64,000 bases of DNA from the NCBI RefSeq assembly GCF_036417845.1, contig NC_089981.1, positions 83,493,268 through 83,557,267 of the forward strand, given 5' to 3'. Below are positions 10,506 through 23,059 of this stretch, piece after piece (the first letter of the stretch is position 1; every line of letters begins with the position of its first letter). This DNA comes from Apteryx mantelli. Lineage: Eukaryota > Chordata > Aves > Apterygiformes > Apterygidae. The position numbers and the translations under genes were made by a program. The notes below the pieces were generated by a model. That model did not search any database, was not told the DNA's origin, and saw nothing but the letters and a program-made list of their open reading frames with translations.

Positions 10506-12959
10506 GTAAAAGTTTTGTTTGTTATGCTAGAAGCTACAAGGAAGAATTGCAGTTGGGCACGCTTCGCGTTTCAGAACTTGTAATACTTCTCCTCTGATGT
10601 ACCGCTGCTGCATCTTGGCCACAGCCACACACAGTACCGCAAATAACACCTCTCGCCCTCGTTTAGATTGCGTCCCTGTGTCACTCTCTGTCGATTATGC
10701 TCATGGGTGGACTGTTACATGAAACAGAGCTTATTTACTAAGAGCAGAGGAGGATGTCTAGTATTTTACACTCTTTTTTTATCTCATACAGTTCTCAGAT
10801 CTCTTTGATATTAGTCTTCACAAGTATTTATAAATTTTGCACATTTCAGTAATTCAAAATATTCTCTATTTGCCGTTGAATTCTTTTAATGAGAAGGTTT
10901 ATAAAAAATGAAAACTGCAGCAGCTGGAAATTGTTACCATTGTTATTCTTGTGGTGGTTGTTTTGTTTTGTTTTTTTTAACCAAAGCATTTCATAAAAAT
11001 AAGTTTAAAATGACTATAGACACAACAAGACCAAACAGTTATGCTCATACATTTTCTATCCTATAATTAAGAATGATTAAACTGATGGGAAACAATAGAA
11101 ATATGTAATTGCTTGTAGATATAAAATGCAAGGGTATTTGGATTAGACTACCCTCAGTCCAAGGGAAATATGTCATCACAGGTTCACATGCCAAGTATAC
11201 CGGCTCCTCCCCAAATTTGCTTTAGAGTTGGTCTTAAGATATCAGCCTGAAACTTCTGACCAGTGAGGAAAAATCCTATGTCATGCAAGTCTAGTTCCGG
11301 ATCATTATTTTGATGTAGGTCAGTTGTAAAGCACAACTGAGCAACTTTGTTACTTATTAACCACTGTATCTTTAGTTATGAAAATGATTAAACTTGGATG
11401 AATCCCTGTAGTTTCAGGAGCTATGAATACTACAATGAAAATCAAATCATTCTCGTGTTAGCTTATTTGAATTAAATGTGTATAGGGAGTTAATTATTTT
11501 TTCTGTTAAAATTATATGGTGAGGAACACTGAAGCTGTACAAACACATTTTAAATGGGGTGCAAAATTATATGATCCTAAAATGTGGCACTTACTGTCAC
11601 TGGAAATTAGTGGAATAATAGTTTAGCCAGATGGAAAAGATCAGATGTTTAATTTGAATACCACCTGTAATTACAAGAGCCATTTAATCCACATGCTGCA
11701 AGGCAAAAACTGACAGCCAGCAAAGGTGACAATGAAATTTCTGCCCATTAAGTAATACGGGAGAATTGTATTTCAAAGTCCTGAGAAACATCCTAAGCTA
11801 TTGGCTGAACATTTTCCCCATTGTTAAAAATATCAATTCCCACTGGAGATTGATTCACTGTATGTCTGGTGATGTATGGAGAGAAAATATCTGCTGCTTT
11901 GATTTTTTTTTTAATTATTATTATTATTTTTAATGTTTGAGGGAGGGATAGCTGGCTGTGCATTGCAGGCTATTTTAAGGAAGCTACAGTAAATGATAGC
12001 TTATTGCCAGGTAACTTTCAGTTGCCTCACTTTATTCTTCTAGTTTAGACATACAACTAACATCTTCCAAAAAATCACCATTGATTAATGGAAATAAGCA
12101 GGGAGCACTAAAATATGACTGCCTGGATAAACATTCCCCAGCTGTGATGTGCATTTTAAATGCTGTTTTTAAAAAATTCTGCTATCTCCAGTTTTAGCCT
12201 CTTAAAACTAACATTAAGCACTTTTTTGAGAAAGAGAGATGCTTAAAATGGGACTTGGTCCTGAGAGCCAGTTTCCTCTGTGTAGGAATGACTATAATGA
12301 CAACTTACGTGGCATGCCCAGTAAAACCAACTTCAGGTCTTGCCTAGCCACCTTTTCTTGCTCTGGTTAGCTACAGCATCACGCGAGCAGTTCCCGGAGG
12401 GTGGCCAGGTGCCGCGTGGCTCTGCACGGTGCGGTGGATGCGGTAGGGTTAGGCTCTTGGAAATACGTGATAAGGAAAGGTGAAAGGCATTTGAATGCTT
12501 GGCTACACGGTTAAGTTGGTAGAAGCCTTTCTGCCCAGCTGTAACACATTTCATGTAATGTGTCTACAGTTTCCCATACACAAGCTGTAGTCTGACACTG
12601 AACTATCTTTAATAGCCTCTCGTGCTTCTATTCTTAGATAGAAATTGAGCGGTAGCAACTAGTGAAGGCCAAAGCACACTCATTTTAATCACTTGGCTAG
12701 GGACTGTTTGCCCCTTCATGAGAGAGAGTCTGGAAGATACTTAATATACCATAACCTTTCCCTTTTCTTTCTAGAAGCAGTTTTTATCAACAGAAGCTTT
12801 TATTTCTTTATACCTAGTTTTCTCTAACCTGTTATAGACAACACTGTTCTGTGTTGTTTGAAATATTAGCATATTACTCTAAATAAAATGAGACAAAATG
12901 CCTGTGCAACTCCTGCCAACTATAACCTGTATTATCCTTTTTTTCTTCCCTTTCTCCAG
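10506..12959 (+). other. SIX4: SIX4 intron 2
   Basis: This is a 2454-base AT-rich intron with donor GTAAAA and a strong polypyrimidine acceptor (CCCTTTCTCCAG). It leaves the CpG island behind and carries no recognisable exon or transposon. There is a T/TTA-rich stretch near 11903-11932. Confidence 0.92.
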
Positions 12960-13756
12960 GCAATGTTTCAGTAAATCCTAGTACAACTGATGGAGGAACT
13001 TTTACGAGTGACTCTTCAACAGTGCAACAAGGAAAGGTTTTCTTCAGCCCTCTCACGCCAAGCGCAGTGGTTTATACAGTTCCCAATTCAGGTCAGGCAG
13101 TAGGATCTGTTAAGCAAGAAGGACTGGAAAGAAGCCTTGTGTTTTCCCAGTTAATGCCAGTCAGTCAGAACACGCAACTAAATGTAAACATGTCTTCTGA
13201 AAATATATCCGGCGGAGGACTCCAGTCCCTGGCCTCCTCATTAGTGAATGTAACTCCCTCCCATAATTTCTCCCTCACACCACCAACTCTCTTAAATGCT
13301 GCAGAACTGAACTCTGGTGTCTCAGAGAGCCAGCCCATGTCATCACCTGTAACCAGTACCTCCACCGTGATATCTATCAGCAACACTAACTATGCAACTC
13401 TTCAAAACTGTTCTCTCATTACCAGTCAAGACCTGTTGTCCATTTCTACAGCACAGCCCGCGCTTGGAGAAATAGTTTCCACAACCGGAGACCGTGTCAG
13501 CCATCCATCTGCACAAGTGCATCCAGATTTTGTCAGAGAGCCCAGGTTAGTTCTGCAAGCTGTACCTGACGTCAAGGAGAATTTCTTACCTAATTCTGAG
13601 AGTAAGTCAACTGGCAACTTGATGATGCTGGATACGAAATCCAAATATGTTATGAGTAACATGGTTGACACAGTCTGTGAAGAACTGGAAACAGATAAAA
13701 AAGAACTTGCCAAACTGCAGACAGTTCAGATGGATGAAGATATGCAAGATTTGTAA
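12960..13756 (+). CDS. SIX4: SIX4 exon 3: C-terminal transactivation region and stop
   Basis: This exon encodes residues 524-788 and the TAA stop at 13754-13756. Matching SIX4 signatures are VQQGKVFFSPL, PSAVVYTVPN, SVKQEGLERSLVFSQLMPV (SUMO-type VKQE at 574-577), NISGGGLQSLASSLVNV, SNTNYATLQNCSLIT, and the acidic conserved tail ETDKKELAKLQ followed by TVQMDEDMQDL. The Gly codon split across the exon 2/3 junction is restored as G plus GC. Length and end agree with vertebrate SIX4, and there is no sign of disruption. Confidence 0.97.
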
Positions 13757-15649
13757 TTTTTTTTCTTGCTTTCTATTTTAGTAGATAAGTCTCCTGTTGA
13801 GGCCCTATCAAGCACCAAGTGGTCTTTTTTCTTTTTCTTTTTTCTTTTTTTTTTTGTCATTTGAAGAAAACAGAAGGACATTTAAGTGGTCTGAAATAAT
13901 GTACAGAGGAATCTCCAGCAATGGAATTAGGTTGCCACACTTGGCTTGCATGCAGTATTCTCTTTTAAGCAGATTAAAGGAGAAGGAAACGCCAGGGGAA
14001 GTACCAAGCAAATGAGTACTGGTTTGGCTAACTGATATTCCCTTGATAATTTAACTAGACTCTCCATAGCACAACACGCTCTCAACAGTAAGTATACACT
14101 CCTAATGTTAGATAGGAAACAAAAGTCTCGCTCCGAAAAGGTAGAAACGATGCAGTCATTTTTGCTGTTTACTTCTAGTCCATGGGCATTGAAAAGTTTT
14201 TAAGGAACTCTAGACGATACCTCACAGGCTACTTTTATGTTGTTTGAGGTAAAGAAACAAAACAAAATCACAAATGATACTGTTACTGGTGTGTTTGTTT
14301 TTTGCAGCAGACTTGTATTCATACCAAAAATATTGCATCAAACATTTGCAGGTTTCTAAGTGCTACAGCTAGCATTTTGTTAGTGCAGCAGAAAAAGCAT
14401 CATTTGAAACTCTAATTATGCAACTCGGAAGCTTTCTCTCCAGTATGAATGTAAATATTGTTTCAGTTCTTATAAAGGAGACTTTTTTTAATTAGTACAA
14501 TAGATTTTATTTATGGTTTATGTTCCCTTTCACTTTAGACACAATGCATTGAAAAGGAAAACGTTTTCTGGCTGTTTAATTTATTTTTATTGTTTGAGCA
14601 GGAAGTAAACATAGTTATTTCTGACAAGGTTTTACTTTTTTGTAGTTTTTCAAGCAATAGACTGTAAAAGTAAAATGTTAATCACACTGAAACTAGAAAA
14701 TGAACTCCCAATGTCACAAACCCAGGAGGTCCCTGTCTCTACCCTCTGTCTTTGTGTTCAGGGGTTTTTTGTTTGTTTTTGTTAGTAATTTGCAAATTAG
14801 CTGAACCTTTTGTGTATTTTTTACGGAATTCCATGTGCCTTTCTTCCTAGTGGCCTTATCTTTGTTACTAAAGCACAGTGGCAGGAGGAATAAAAACACT
14901 GATTTGCAAATATCCGTCCTCAGGGCCAAATCCCGATGCCCTGCTTTTGCAAGAGGACCCACTGACCTCGGTGTGCCTACTTGCGTGAGTGAGAAGAGTA
15001 GGTCTTTTGGTCGTTATGGGTGACATTTGCTGGTGGTGCAGAGGGCCAAAGAGAGACCCTCGTGCACCACGTACACCCTGCGGAAGGAGCCCGCAGCGGG
15101 ACCATGGGCAGAGCAGTGGTGCCGAGGGGAAGATCTTGGCTCCAGCCTCAGGCAGACGAGCTGGACGAGCAGGCCAGGGAAGGGGAGTCCCGTGTTTACA
15201 CGGACTCGTTGGCCCAACAGCCCGTGTGGGAGGGCTTCAGCCGCTCTTCCAGCGAGCCAGCCCCAATCCAGGAGTGCACTTAAGCGTGTATTTATATATC
15301 CTTCCAAAATAAGCAACGCGGGGGCTGACGGTGGGAATGCAGCTGCCCGAAAGGTTTGAGGGAGCAGGCGTTTCTCTGCCGCGACGGGGAGGGCTTCCTC
15401 TCCCTTCGCCCCCTCGCACTCCAGCAGGGACAGCACGAGCAGGCAGGCTCTAGGCAGGTGGGGCAGATTTCACCTTTCCTCCAGAGAAATTTTTGTAGCA
15501 TGGAAAAGCACATCCTTAAGCTTTAAAATAATAATAATAATAATGCAGATGTATAAAAATGAGATGCTGTTAATCTTTGTGTTTTTGTTTTGTTTTTTAC
15601 TCTAATGTGAATATATACAGTAACTAAAGCATGTATTCATCCTCATACA

Positions 15650-15722
15650 GGGCCAGGTCCGAAGCCTTTGGAAGACAATGGGAAAGGTTTTCATAAACTT
15701 CCATGGGCTCCGAATCAGGCCC
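15650..15722. repeat. short palindromic interspersed repeat
   Basis: This is a 73-base imperfect palindrome. The first 25 bases (GGGCCAGGTCCGAAGCC then TTTGGAAG) match the reverse complement of the last 25 at 19 positions. The 'gggcca..tc' and 'aatcaggccc' ends match the other copies in this 3'UTR. It looks like a decayed miniature inverted-repeat element, and I do not assign a family name. Confidence 0.6.
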
Positions 15723-17146
15723 GGGACAAAAAAAAAAATCACTCATAAAGGACAAAAAAATGGAGAGGAAAGAGAGCAGAGGTAGCGCGTCCCAGTCTGT
15801 TCCTGTCTTGGTTATTAACTGGTTCTGTGAAAAGCCTTTAAGGAATGAAGGTGTTTTCTGTGCGCCATGAGCGTGGCATGGACATCCTCACTATTGTTTT
15901 GCACTATATTGAATACAGCTTGTTTTGCAAGGTGTTACGTGCAACCTCAAAGCCGAGCTCTGCTGGTAAGCGCTGTAGTTCATGCTGCAAGCCGGAGTCT
16001 CTGGGGCTGCAGGAGAAAGTGCAGGGAAAGGGAAGGCAGGCGTGCGAGGTTTGCTCTTCGCAACTGAAAGCAGCCACTGATGCTTTCCGAGGAGAAGCAG
16101 CCCCCGAGCGCCTGGCTGTCCCTACATGCACCCAAGCAAAAAGGGTGTTTAAGGCAAGTGCTTTAAAATGGAGATTATCACAAGCAGAACGTGGAGCTAT
16201 ATATTCCCCTTGCACAACTTCCCCAGCGTTCAGGGTGACCTAGGCAGGAGCGGGTAGTCTGCAGTTCTCATCTCTGCTCTGGTTGTTTGTCCGAGTACTT
16301 TGCTGGGCTCCAGTGTTGGCAATTTGCTGAGCACCTCTACTTCACCCATAAAACCAAGATGATGATAACAGTAACTATCTGCTTTGCATGAATTTGTTCA
16401 ACTCTTTGGAAAGTTAGAAGCACCCTGTATCATTGTCATATTAAGGGAGACTGTATGCATGGAGTGGGAGCTGTGCATGGCTCGGGAGGAGTTGTCTGGG
16501 GCTTAACGTTTGGTCCGTAAAGCTCAGACTATATTTAGAGGGAAGCTAGAAATATTTCAGAGCCCTCTCTCGGTTGTCGAAGCAATCAGATCTCATAACT
16601 GAATGACTGTGGTGTTATGCCAGTACATGTTACTTTTTTTTTTTTTTTCCTTTTTTCCTCCTTTGTGTTCGTTTTGTTATTGAGGCTCTGAATTCCATGG
16701 CTTTGCAGCACAGTTGATGTGAAAACTGTGTCTGCTGTTATGGTGGTGCATGTTTTGGAGTGTCTGGTACTTCTAATAGGAGACTTCCCACTCTTGAGTG
16801 GGAGTGGAGGATGTACATAAAAGCAGTGGTTTGGGACAAAGTAAGATTAATCTATTCTAGTCTTCCAGATATCAAGTAACTTATTTTATTATTATGTTTT
16901 ACTCTTTCTTTCTGCCATTGAAAATAAGTGTCATTCCCTCCAGATAATGTAGTTATAACCTCATGTTTTCTGCAGGTACATATGCACAATATAAAGAGTC
17001 ATTGCACGGTACAGTGTTTTTAAAATAGATATTTAAATAGTAGTTTTACTCCTACTGTAAAGTAAGGGTCAGTTTTTATTATGTGGCCCTGAAGCAAGCA
17101 GGCTAACTGCTCTAATTACACAGTACACAAAGCCCCGAAAAGCATC

Positions 17147-17200
17147 TGGGGCCAGATCTTCAGCTGCTGTAAATAAGGCATTGCTCCACTGATTCCCAAC
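17147..17200. repeat. half copy of the palindromic repeat
   Basis: GGGGCCAGATCTTCAGCTG followed by CTGTAAATAAGGCATTGCTCC matches the left arm of the copy at 17714 (GGCCAGGTCCTCAGCTGGG). The right arm is not recognisable. Confidence 0.5.
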
Positions 17201-17713
17201 TGAGGATTTTAGATGATGTTTAGGGGATAGGGATGCTCATCTCCCACACATATGAATGGCAGTGAGCGTCTGAGTCCCAAGGACAGGCTTTATTATCACG
17301 TTCTGTTGTTTAAATGGAAGGTATGTCTATCCGACGTTTAAAAAAAACCTCCTTCTTTTCCCTTTCCTTCGATTATGGATGAGAATAAATGATCATTTCA
17401 ACTTCGCATATGTTTGTAAGTCCACTGGAAATCTTACAGGAAATATTGCCAAATTCTACTGTTTTTTTGGTCCAAGACTCAGTGTTGAAAAATATGCTTG
17501 AAGTTTAAGCAAATTCCTTCCAAGCATGAGCATAAAAAAAAATAAATCTTTGTTCTTTAATACTTCTAATTAAAGCTGCCTTTATTTCATCCAGAGTTCT
17601 GCTGAGAACCAGAAACGCGCTCAATTAAATGCTCTGTCTGGACTATTTGTAACATTATTCCTGTGGTCTTACCTAAAAGGACATTTCAGCCGCATAAATC
17701 ATGGATGTCGATT

Positions 17714-17832
17714 GGCCAGGTCCTCAGCTGGGATAAACTACCACGGTTTCATTGGCTTTAATGGCATTTCACACCAGCTGAGAATATGGTCCATTCATTT
17801 CACTGGAGTTGAATCAGGGACGGATTTGGTCC
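17714..17832. repeat. palindromic repeat with adjoining second copy
   Basis: The left arm GGCCAGGTCCTCAGCTGGG and the right arm CCAGCTGAGAATATGGTCC (ending at 17792) are inverted around a centre containing CATTGGCTTTAATGGC. A second right-arm-like sequence follows at once and ends in GGATTTGGTCC at 17832. This resembles a dispersed element common in sauropsid genomes. Confidence 0.6.
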
Positions 17833-18105
17833 ACTACACTATGGCAGTATGAACCAATTCACAAGGCTGATACTCAGACAGTTATAACTGAATAATAATC
17901 TATCAAAGCATATACCTCTTTCCATTTATTGCTTTACCCTGCCTGGGGATTCAGGAAGACGCATTCAGAAAGCTGTTTTCCCCAGAAGTAAGGCTGGAAC
18001 CACCTTTAGTGTTGTTCTTATCAGTGCAGGATTAATGACAATAATTGATTCTGACTTCAAATCCTGCAAACCAGCTCAGTGACAGATTTCAGCTAAATTA
18101 TGCGG

Positions 18106-18121
18106 GGCAGAATTTGGCCCC
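18106..18121. repeat. end of a related palindromic repeat
   Basis: GGGGCAGAATTTGGCCCC closely follows the same terminal pattern (..GATTTGGTCC, ..AATCAGGCCC) and is itself nearly palindromic. It is short, so the assignment is tentative. Confidence 0.35.
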
Positions 18122-18832
18122 ATGTGCGTATGAACTTTTCCTGTATGTAGATTTCCAGTGCCTGTGCACTTCTCGTAGCAAGGACGGATGAGCAACCGAC
18201 AGGGTTCATCCCCCTGGTTTCATTACGAAGTGAGTGTGCAGAACTCCCAGGGCATAAATCATGTTGTATTTGTGGTCAAGAAGCATCTCAAATCACAAAA
18301 AGAATAATAATTTTTTAACTCTGGAAAGAAAGTGATGACATTTTACGAGCAAGAAGACCTGAAGTCTTCCTGTATCTCCTAGCAGTTACTATCTTGAAGG
18401 ATATTTTATACCTTACTTGTATGTTTCATATAATTTAAAAGTAGCTTCTTACATTTCTAAACTCAAGGAGGGGGTGAATCTTCTGACTTCCAGGATTCAC
18501 GTTCAGAGGATGTTTGTTCTTTTGCTGCATGTACTGTTTGTCCAGAACTAACCAGTTATTTCTGTGATAAGGGTTTATTGTGCCTTACAACAAATATGAA
18601 ATCTAAACGGAATGTATGCATTGGAGGAGGGAATAATCAGAAGTCTTTACTGCACTGTTAGGTGATGCCTACCCAGAGTGCGTCATCAAACATATCTGTG
18701 CTTAATTACCCAACCAAAGAGATCTAAAGTATGTATGTTTGTTGTACTGTAATAGGGGTTTGTGCCTGGACAATTAAGTGTTTTATTTGTATTCTGAGAT
18801 GATGTGAACTTATTTTTCTAAACACTATACTG

Positions 18833-18838
18833 AATAAA
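18833..18838 (+). terminator. SIX4: SIX4 poly(A) signal (distal)
   Basis: AATAAA is followed by a T/GT-rich stretch (TTGTGCAAATAG, then CATGTTGTATGTG) as expected for a cleavage site near 18855. Confidence 0.6.
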
Positions 18839-18858
18839 CTTTATATTTATACACATCT

Positions 18859-21609
18859 TGTGCAAATAGTTCTATTTCCATGTTGTATGTGAATGCTTTA
18901 CATTATATGTTGGAAAAGCAATCCAAAATAGAAATTCTGCTTTTAATGACTCATTGCGAAGTTGATGACCACTGTGAACACCTGTATGCACCAGAGAATT
19001 GTTCTAAAACCTACTTAAGCTAGAATGAGACTTTCTGTTGACTTGAATGGGTTTTCTGTCGGAGCTAACTTTGCGTTTAAAATTATAAATTAAAAACCAT
19101 AAATCTTCTATTTTATATTGGACTTGGCTATTAAATCTGTGTCTCCAACCAAATTTATACCATAATTAACTAGATAATATTGAAATGTATTTGCAGCTAC
19201 TACTTAGGGACTTGTCATTATTTACTTACAGCATGTTTGGCACTGGGATACGTCCTACTTTTTTTTGGGGGGGGGGATACATAAATCTCTATTTGCTAAA
19301 TGCTTGTTTACATTTCTCTTTAAAAAGTTGCACTTGGTATCAGGCCTCATTTTGGCAGACTTTTGAGAACACCCTGAAGTTTATGTTCCCTTGATAGTAA
19401 AGGGTTTAAGCACATTGCCCTATTATTTTAGATCTGTTCTCCCTAAGTAAGGATTGCGTGGTTGCTCGTTACAGTTTTGGTACCAAAATGAGTGGCAGTA
19501 AGTTCGAGAAGACTCACCTGTGTGTTGTGAAGCAGTTTCTCACAGTGAACCTGTGTATGCCACAGAGATAGTTAATATACTGCACGTGCCAGCGAGAAGA
19601 CACCTTTTCACCCCTTAAGTTGTGCATGGGCCATAGGAAGCAAGATGAGGTTTTGTGTGAGGTTTTATTGAACGGTCAGATCTAGTCGTGTATACCTATT
19701 AAATTTTTAATCACCCAGCCATTTCCTTTCATATTCATTTACTCGCTATTCCTCCATCTTTTCCATTTATCGCAACGCTGGCACAAATCTGGCTCGCTCT
19801 GCGCAGCGCTGCTCGTCCTGGTGCTAGGCGGCAGCTGCCCTGAGCCACCTCCCAAGCCCCAGAGCATCTCTCTGCCTCTGGCCTGGGGTTGAGCCGTCTC
19901 GCACGCTGCAGCCGCCGCGGTCAATGCAGCTCCCAAGAGCAGCCCAAAGGTACAAAGGGACAACTGAACTGTTGCCCAACTCCTTTTCCTTCCCAGAAGC
20001 AGAGTGTCAGACGCAGTCATCCTGCTGTTCGTTATCCCTTACCTTTGCTGTGCCTTAGTTTTGCCTGAGCCGTAGGACCGTAAGATTTTCCAGTGCGCTG
20101 GGCTGATCACTGAGTATCTGATCGACCTCTGGGCAGCGGCTCCATTCCCGCTTTGCGTGGAGCAGGGGCTAGAGCCGTCCTTCCGACCCGGCCGCCTCCA
20201 AGCAGCCTGGCTGCAGGCAGCTCCTTGCCTAAGTTTTAGCACGGCCCCTGGGAATAATTTCTGCCCTGGTATGTGGTTCGGTGGGCTCCAACTCGAGGGG
20301 GCTCCCTGCGGTGAGGGGGGCGTCTGGGCTGCGCAGCCCCCGTGCTCTTCTAGCCAAAGCGCGGGAGTTGGAGGGCAACGGCGAAGCGGAAAGGCTCGGC
20401 ATGTGCAAATGTCAAAATTCTCCCCGAGCAGCCACCCATGCAGCGTGCGGGATGAATCATATCCTAACGGAGTGCATTCCTGCTGCGTCGGAGGGCTCTG
20501 CGGATGCCTTCCAGGTCACCCTAGGCGAGAAAACCACACGCAGCCACGCTGCTCGCTCCCCGGCAGCTCGCGCGCACGGGGAGAAGAGGGGCCAGCACCT
20601 TGGGAAGAGCGGGCAGCCTGCATCCCCAGCCAGCTCTGCTTGCCCTGGGGAGCCTGGAGGCAGGACCAGGGGCTGCCCATGTGGCAGGCAGCCCAGCTGG
20701 GATAAAGCTTGAGCTGATGGCAAGGAGGCTTGGTGAGCCGGGCAGTTGCTCTCGATCTATCAGGGAGACCAGCTGTGAAGGGAGGCAATATTGGGAGACA
20801 GCGCTTTTTATCCTATGTTTTTTGGCCTCATTTTCTCCTTTGCCAGATCAGAGGGGAATTTTCCCACTCCAAGAGGCAGAGCATGGGGTCAAGTAAGATG
20901 AGATCTTAATATAAATGTTCATGGCTTGGGCAGCTGTCTACTTACATGGCTGCATCCCTCAGCCACGGTGATCTCTGGCTGCAGAAAATCTTCGAGTTGC
21001 AGTCTTAGGACAGTATATCTCACTTACGGGCATGGATCACATTTTTAACATAAAAATACATTTTAGAAATAAAATGATTCCCAGAAATAGGAGTTCATCT
21101 GCCAAACAATGTGCACGTAGCTGACTCTGCACTCAGAGGTGCTAGAAAGCTCAGGAATGAGACCAACACTAAACACCAACACACGTGTGAAAAATCTACT
21201 ACATTAAAGCCAGATTCGATAAAAATAGCACCTAGTTTATATGCTGCAGAAGCTGGCACGAGCCTGCAAAAGCAGAGGGAGAAAGATAAAATGTCCAGAA
21301 CTTGCACGCAGGCCAGAGAAAGTGAGCTGAGCTGGAGCACAGCTGGTGGTTACTCAATAACTCATGTACGACATTCTCTTGTCCGAGTACATTAATTCTT
21401 CACCCCACTGCTTCACGGGAAGAAAGACCCAATTCAGAATACTTGGGGCTAATCGATAGGCTTTGTGGTTGCAGCCAAAGTGCTTTGCAATGCGTCTTCC
21501 GTCGCCCCAAAGGAATTGCGAATGTTACTCTGCACCGCTTTCTCTTCCCTTCTGCAAACTCCCATCCCATTATTTCGGGGTGTTCGTGGTGTCTGTGATG
21601 CTGCTCGGT
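18859..21609. other. intergenic, no gene recognised
   Basis: This AT-rich stretch past the SIX4 end carries a T/G homopolymer near 19259-19275. A more GC-rich patch lies at 19780-20750. Open frames up to 182 codons occur in that patch, but they resemble no protein I know and overlap on both strands. Confidence 0.6.
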
Positions 21610-21792
21610 GCTGTAAAAGGCAGCCCTCACCCCGAGGAGCTTACAGCGTATGGAAATAAAAGAAATACAAGCTGGGAGGGAACCGAGCCTCGGGAGAGGA
21701 AATAATTTGCCCAAGGTGACAGTGCAAGCCAGCGGTGGAGCTGGGCTACAAACCCAGGTCTCTGCCTCCCCCTGTTGCTTCGCCCACTGGCT
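21610..21792 (+). mobile_element. MIR-like SINE remnant
   Basis: The core TTTGCCCAAGGTGACAGTGC, followed by a Gly/Glu-free 'ggtggagctgggctacaaacccaggtct' type segment, matches the MIR consensus around 'cttgcccaaggtcac ... gagctgggattcgaacccaggtct'. A weaker 'gaggagcttacag' segment precedes it. It is old and truncated. Confidence 0.7.
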
Positions 21793-23059
21793 CACGCTGC
21801 CTCCCGAGGAGCCGAACCCGGCCCTGCCGCCGCGTCCCCGGAAAGCGGCTTAGTCTGGGCTCTGAGCTCTGCATGACCTTGCATGCTTAAAACCAGTGGG
21901 GTTTTTTGTTTTTTGTTTTTTTAATAACAAATCAGGAACAAATGACAGCCAGGAGCCCACTGGCGTGGCGGTAAGGTGCTGAGGGTGTTTCTGTTCCCGC
22001 TGTCCGGGCGTAGAGCAGCCAGCGGTGCAATCGGCAGCAGCTCTGCCGGTGCCGGGGTGAGTGCGCCAGGCGGAAGCGGGACAGCAACATCTCCCGTACC
22101 GACCTGAGCGCCTTTGCGCTGGATTTATAAACGTGCAGTGTGCCTGCGTTGAAAACCAACGTCCTTGTGCTGCGTGCCTGCGGGCGGGAGGGGGCACTAA
22201 TCAGGTGAAGACTCTCCAGTGTCAAAAAAACGTTATTTTGAGGTTCAGTAGGAAGGTGCACGAGGGGCCATCACTGCTCCTCCTCTAGGTGCCCTGTAAT
22301 GGAGACAGCGTGTGCAGGGTGCAGGTCCCCACCTCAGAGACTCGGCCTGGCCGAGGCTCCAGGGATGCAGACCGGAGCAGATCCCGGTCCTGGTGCTAGA
22401 TGGCACGACGGTGTGCTGGCCCCTAGATCCGGGCTTGCAGCAGAATAACACCCAAGCCAGCAGCGTTAGCTTTGTTAGTGCCGCTACGCTGGAGGGACGC
22501 GTGCTTGAGCAGCAAGAGAGGTGGGAACTGCGGGGGCGTGAGATCGCCCACGTGCGTGGGGATTTGCACACGTGATGCCCCGTGAGCAGGGATGGTACGA
22601 GCTCCTAAAGGCTGCTCTAGCCTCTGCTCCCCTCCTGGCCGATAAACATAACGATGTTCTTCCCAGAGCTTCGAAACTCCCCGTTAGCAGGCCCCGAAAA
22701 TGAATCTCCTTCACCCCTTGCTCGCGGTTTGTCACCCAGTGATGGCAGCAGATATCGCTCGTTAGTACAGACCTGGTGCAGAAGTGCTCCTGCTCCTCGC
22801 AAATGTCGTCTGAGTCTTTCCAGTTCCCCTTACCAAAGAAATACTCGCTCGGGTGAACGATGCTCATGTGGATGAGGAACAGTTGTTTGCTGATGACCTG
22901 GACAATCAACCCCGCAGATCAAAGTAGGGTGATGAACCTACTTCTGCTCATTTCTTACCTCTTCTTGATTCGTAGGACATTTTTACAAGCAATAATAAAT
23001 TAAATGTCCTCGTGAAATAAGCAGCTGTCGTTAACACAGACTTACAAGACTGGAAGGCA
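21793..23059. other. intergenic, no gene recognised
   Basis: This stretch has mixed base composition and many short overlapping open frames, none recognisable. I see no clear repeat or enhancer-like block. Confidence 0.5.

Larger units (their letters stand above)
13757..18858 (+). other. SIX4: SIX4 3'UTR (end inferred)
   Basis: This is AT-rich sequence without exons after the SIX4 stop. The best end is the AATAAA at 18833-18838, with a GT-rich stretch within the next 60 bases. Earlier AATAAA hexamers at 14889-14894 and 17541-17546 could give shorter messages. Two segments are less AT-rich (15000-15450 and 15950-16200). Several short palindromic repeat copies lie between 15650 and 18121. Length varies between species and RNA evidence would be needed to fix the end. 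Confidence 0.6.

Noticed and set aside
9728-10597. Frame starting upstream of SIX4 exon 2 and reading into intron 2
   Set aside because: It is SIX4 exon 2 extended across both splice sites. The added residues do not resemble SIX4 and consensus acceptor and donor are present.
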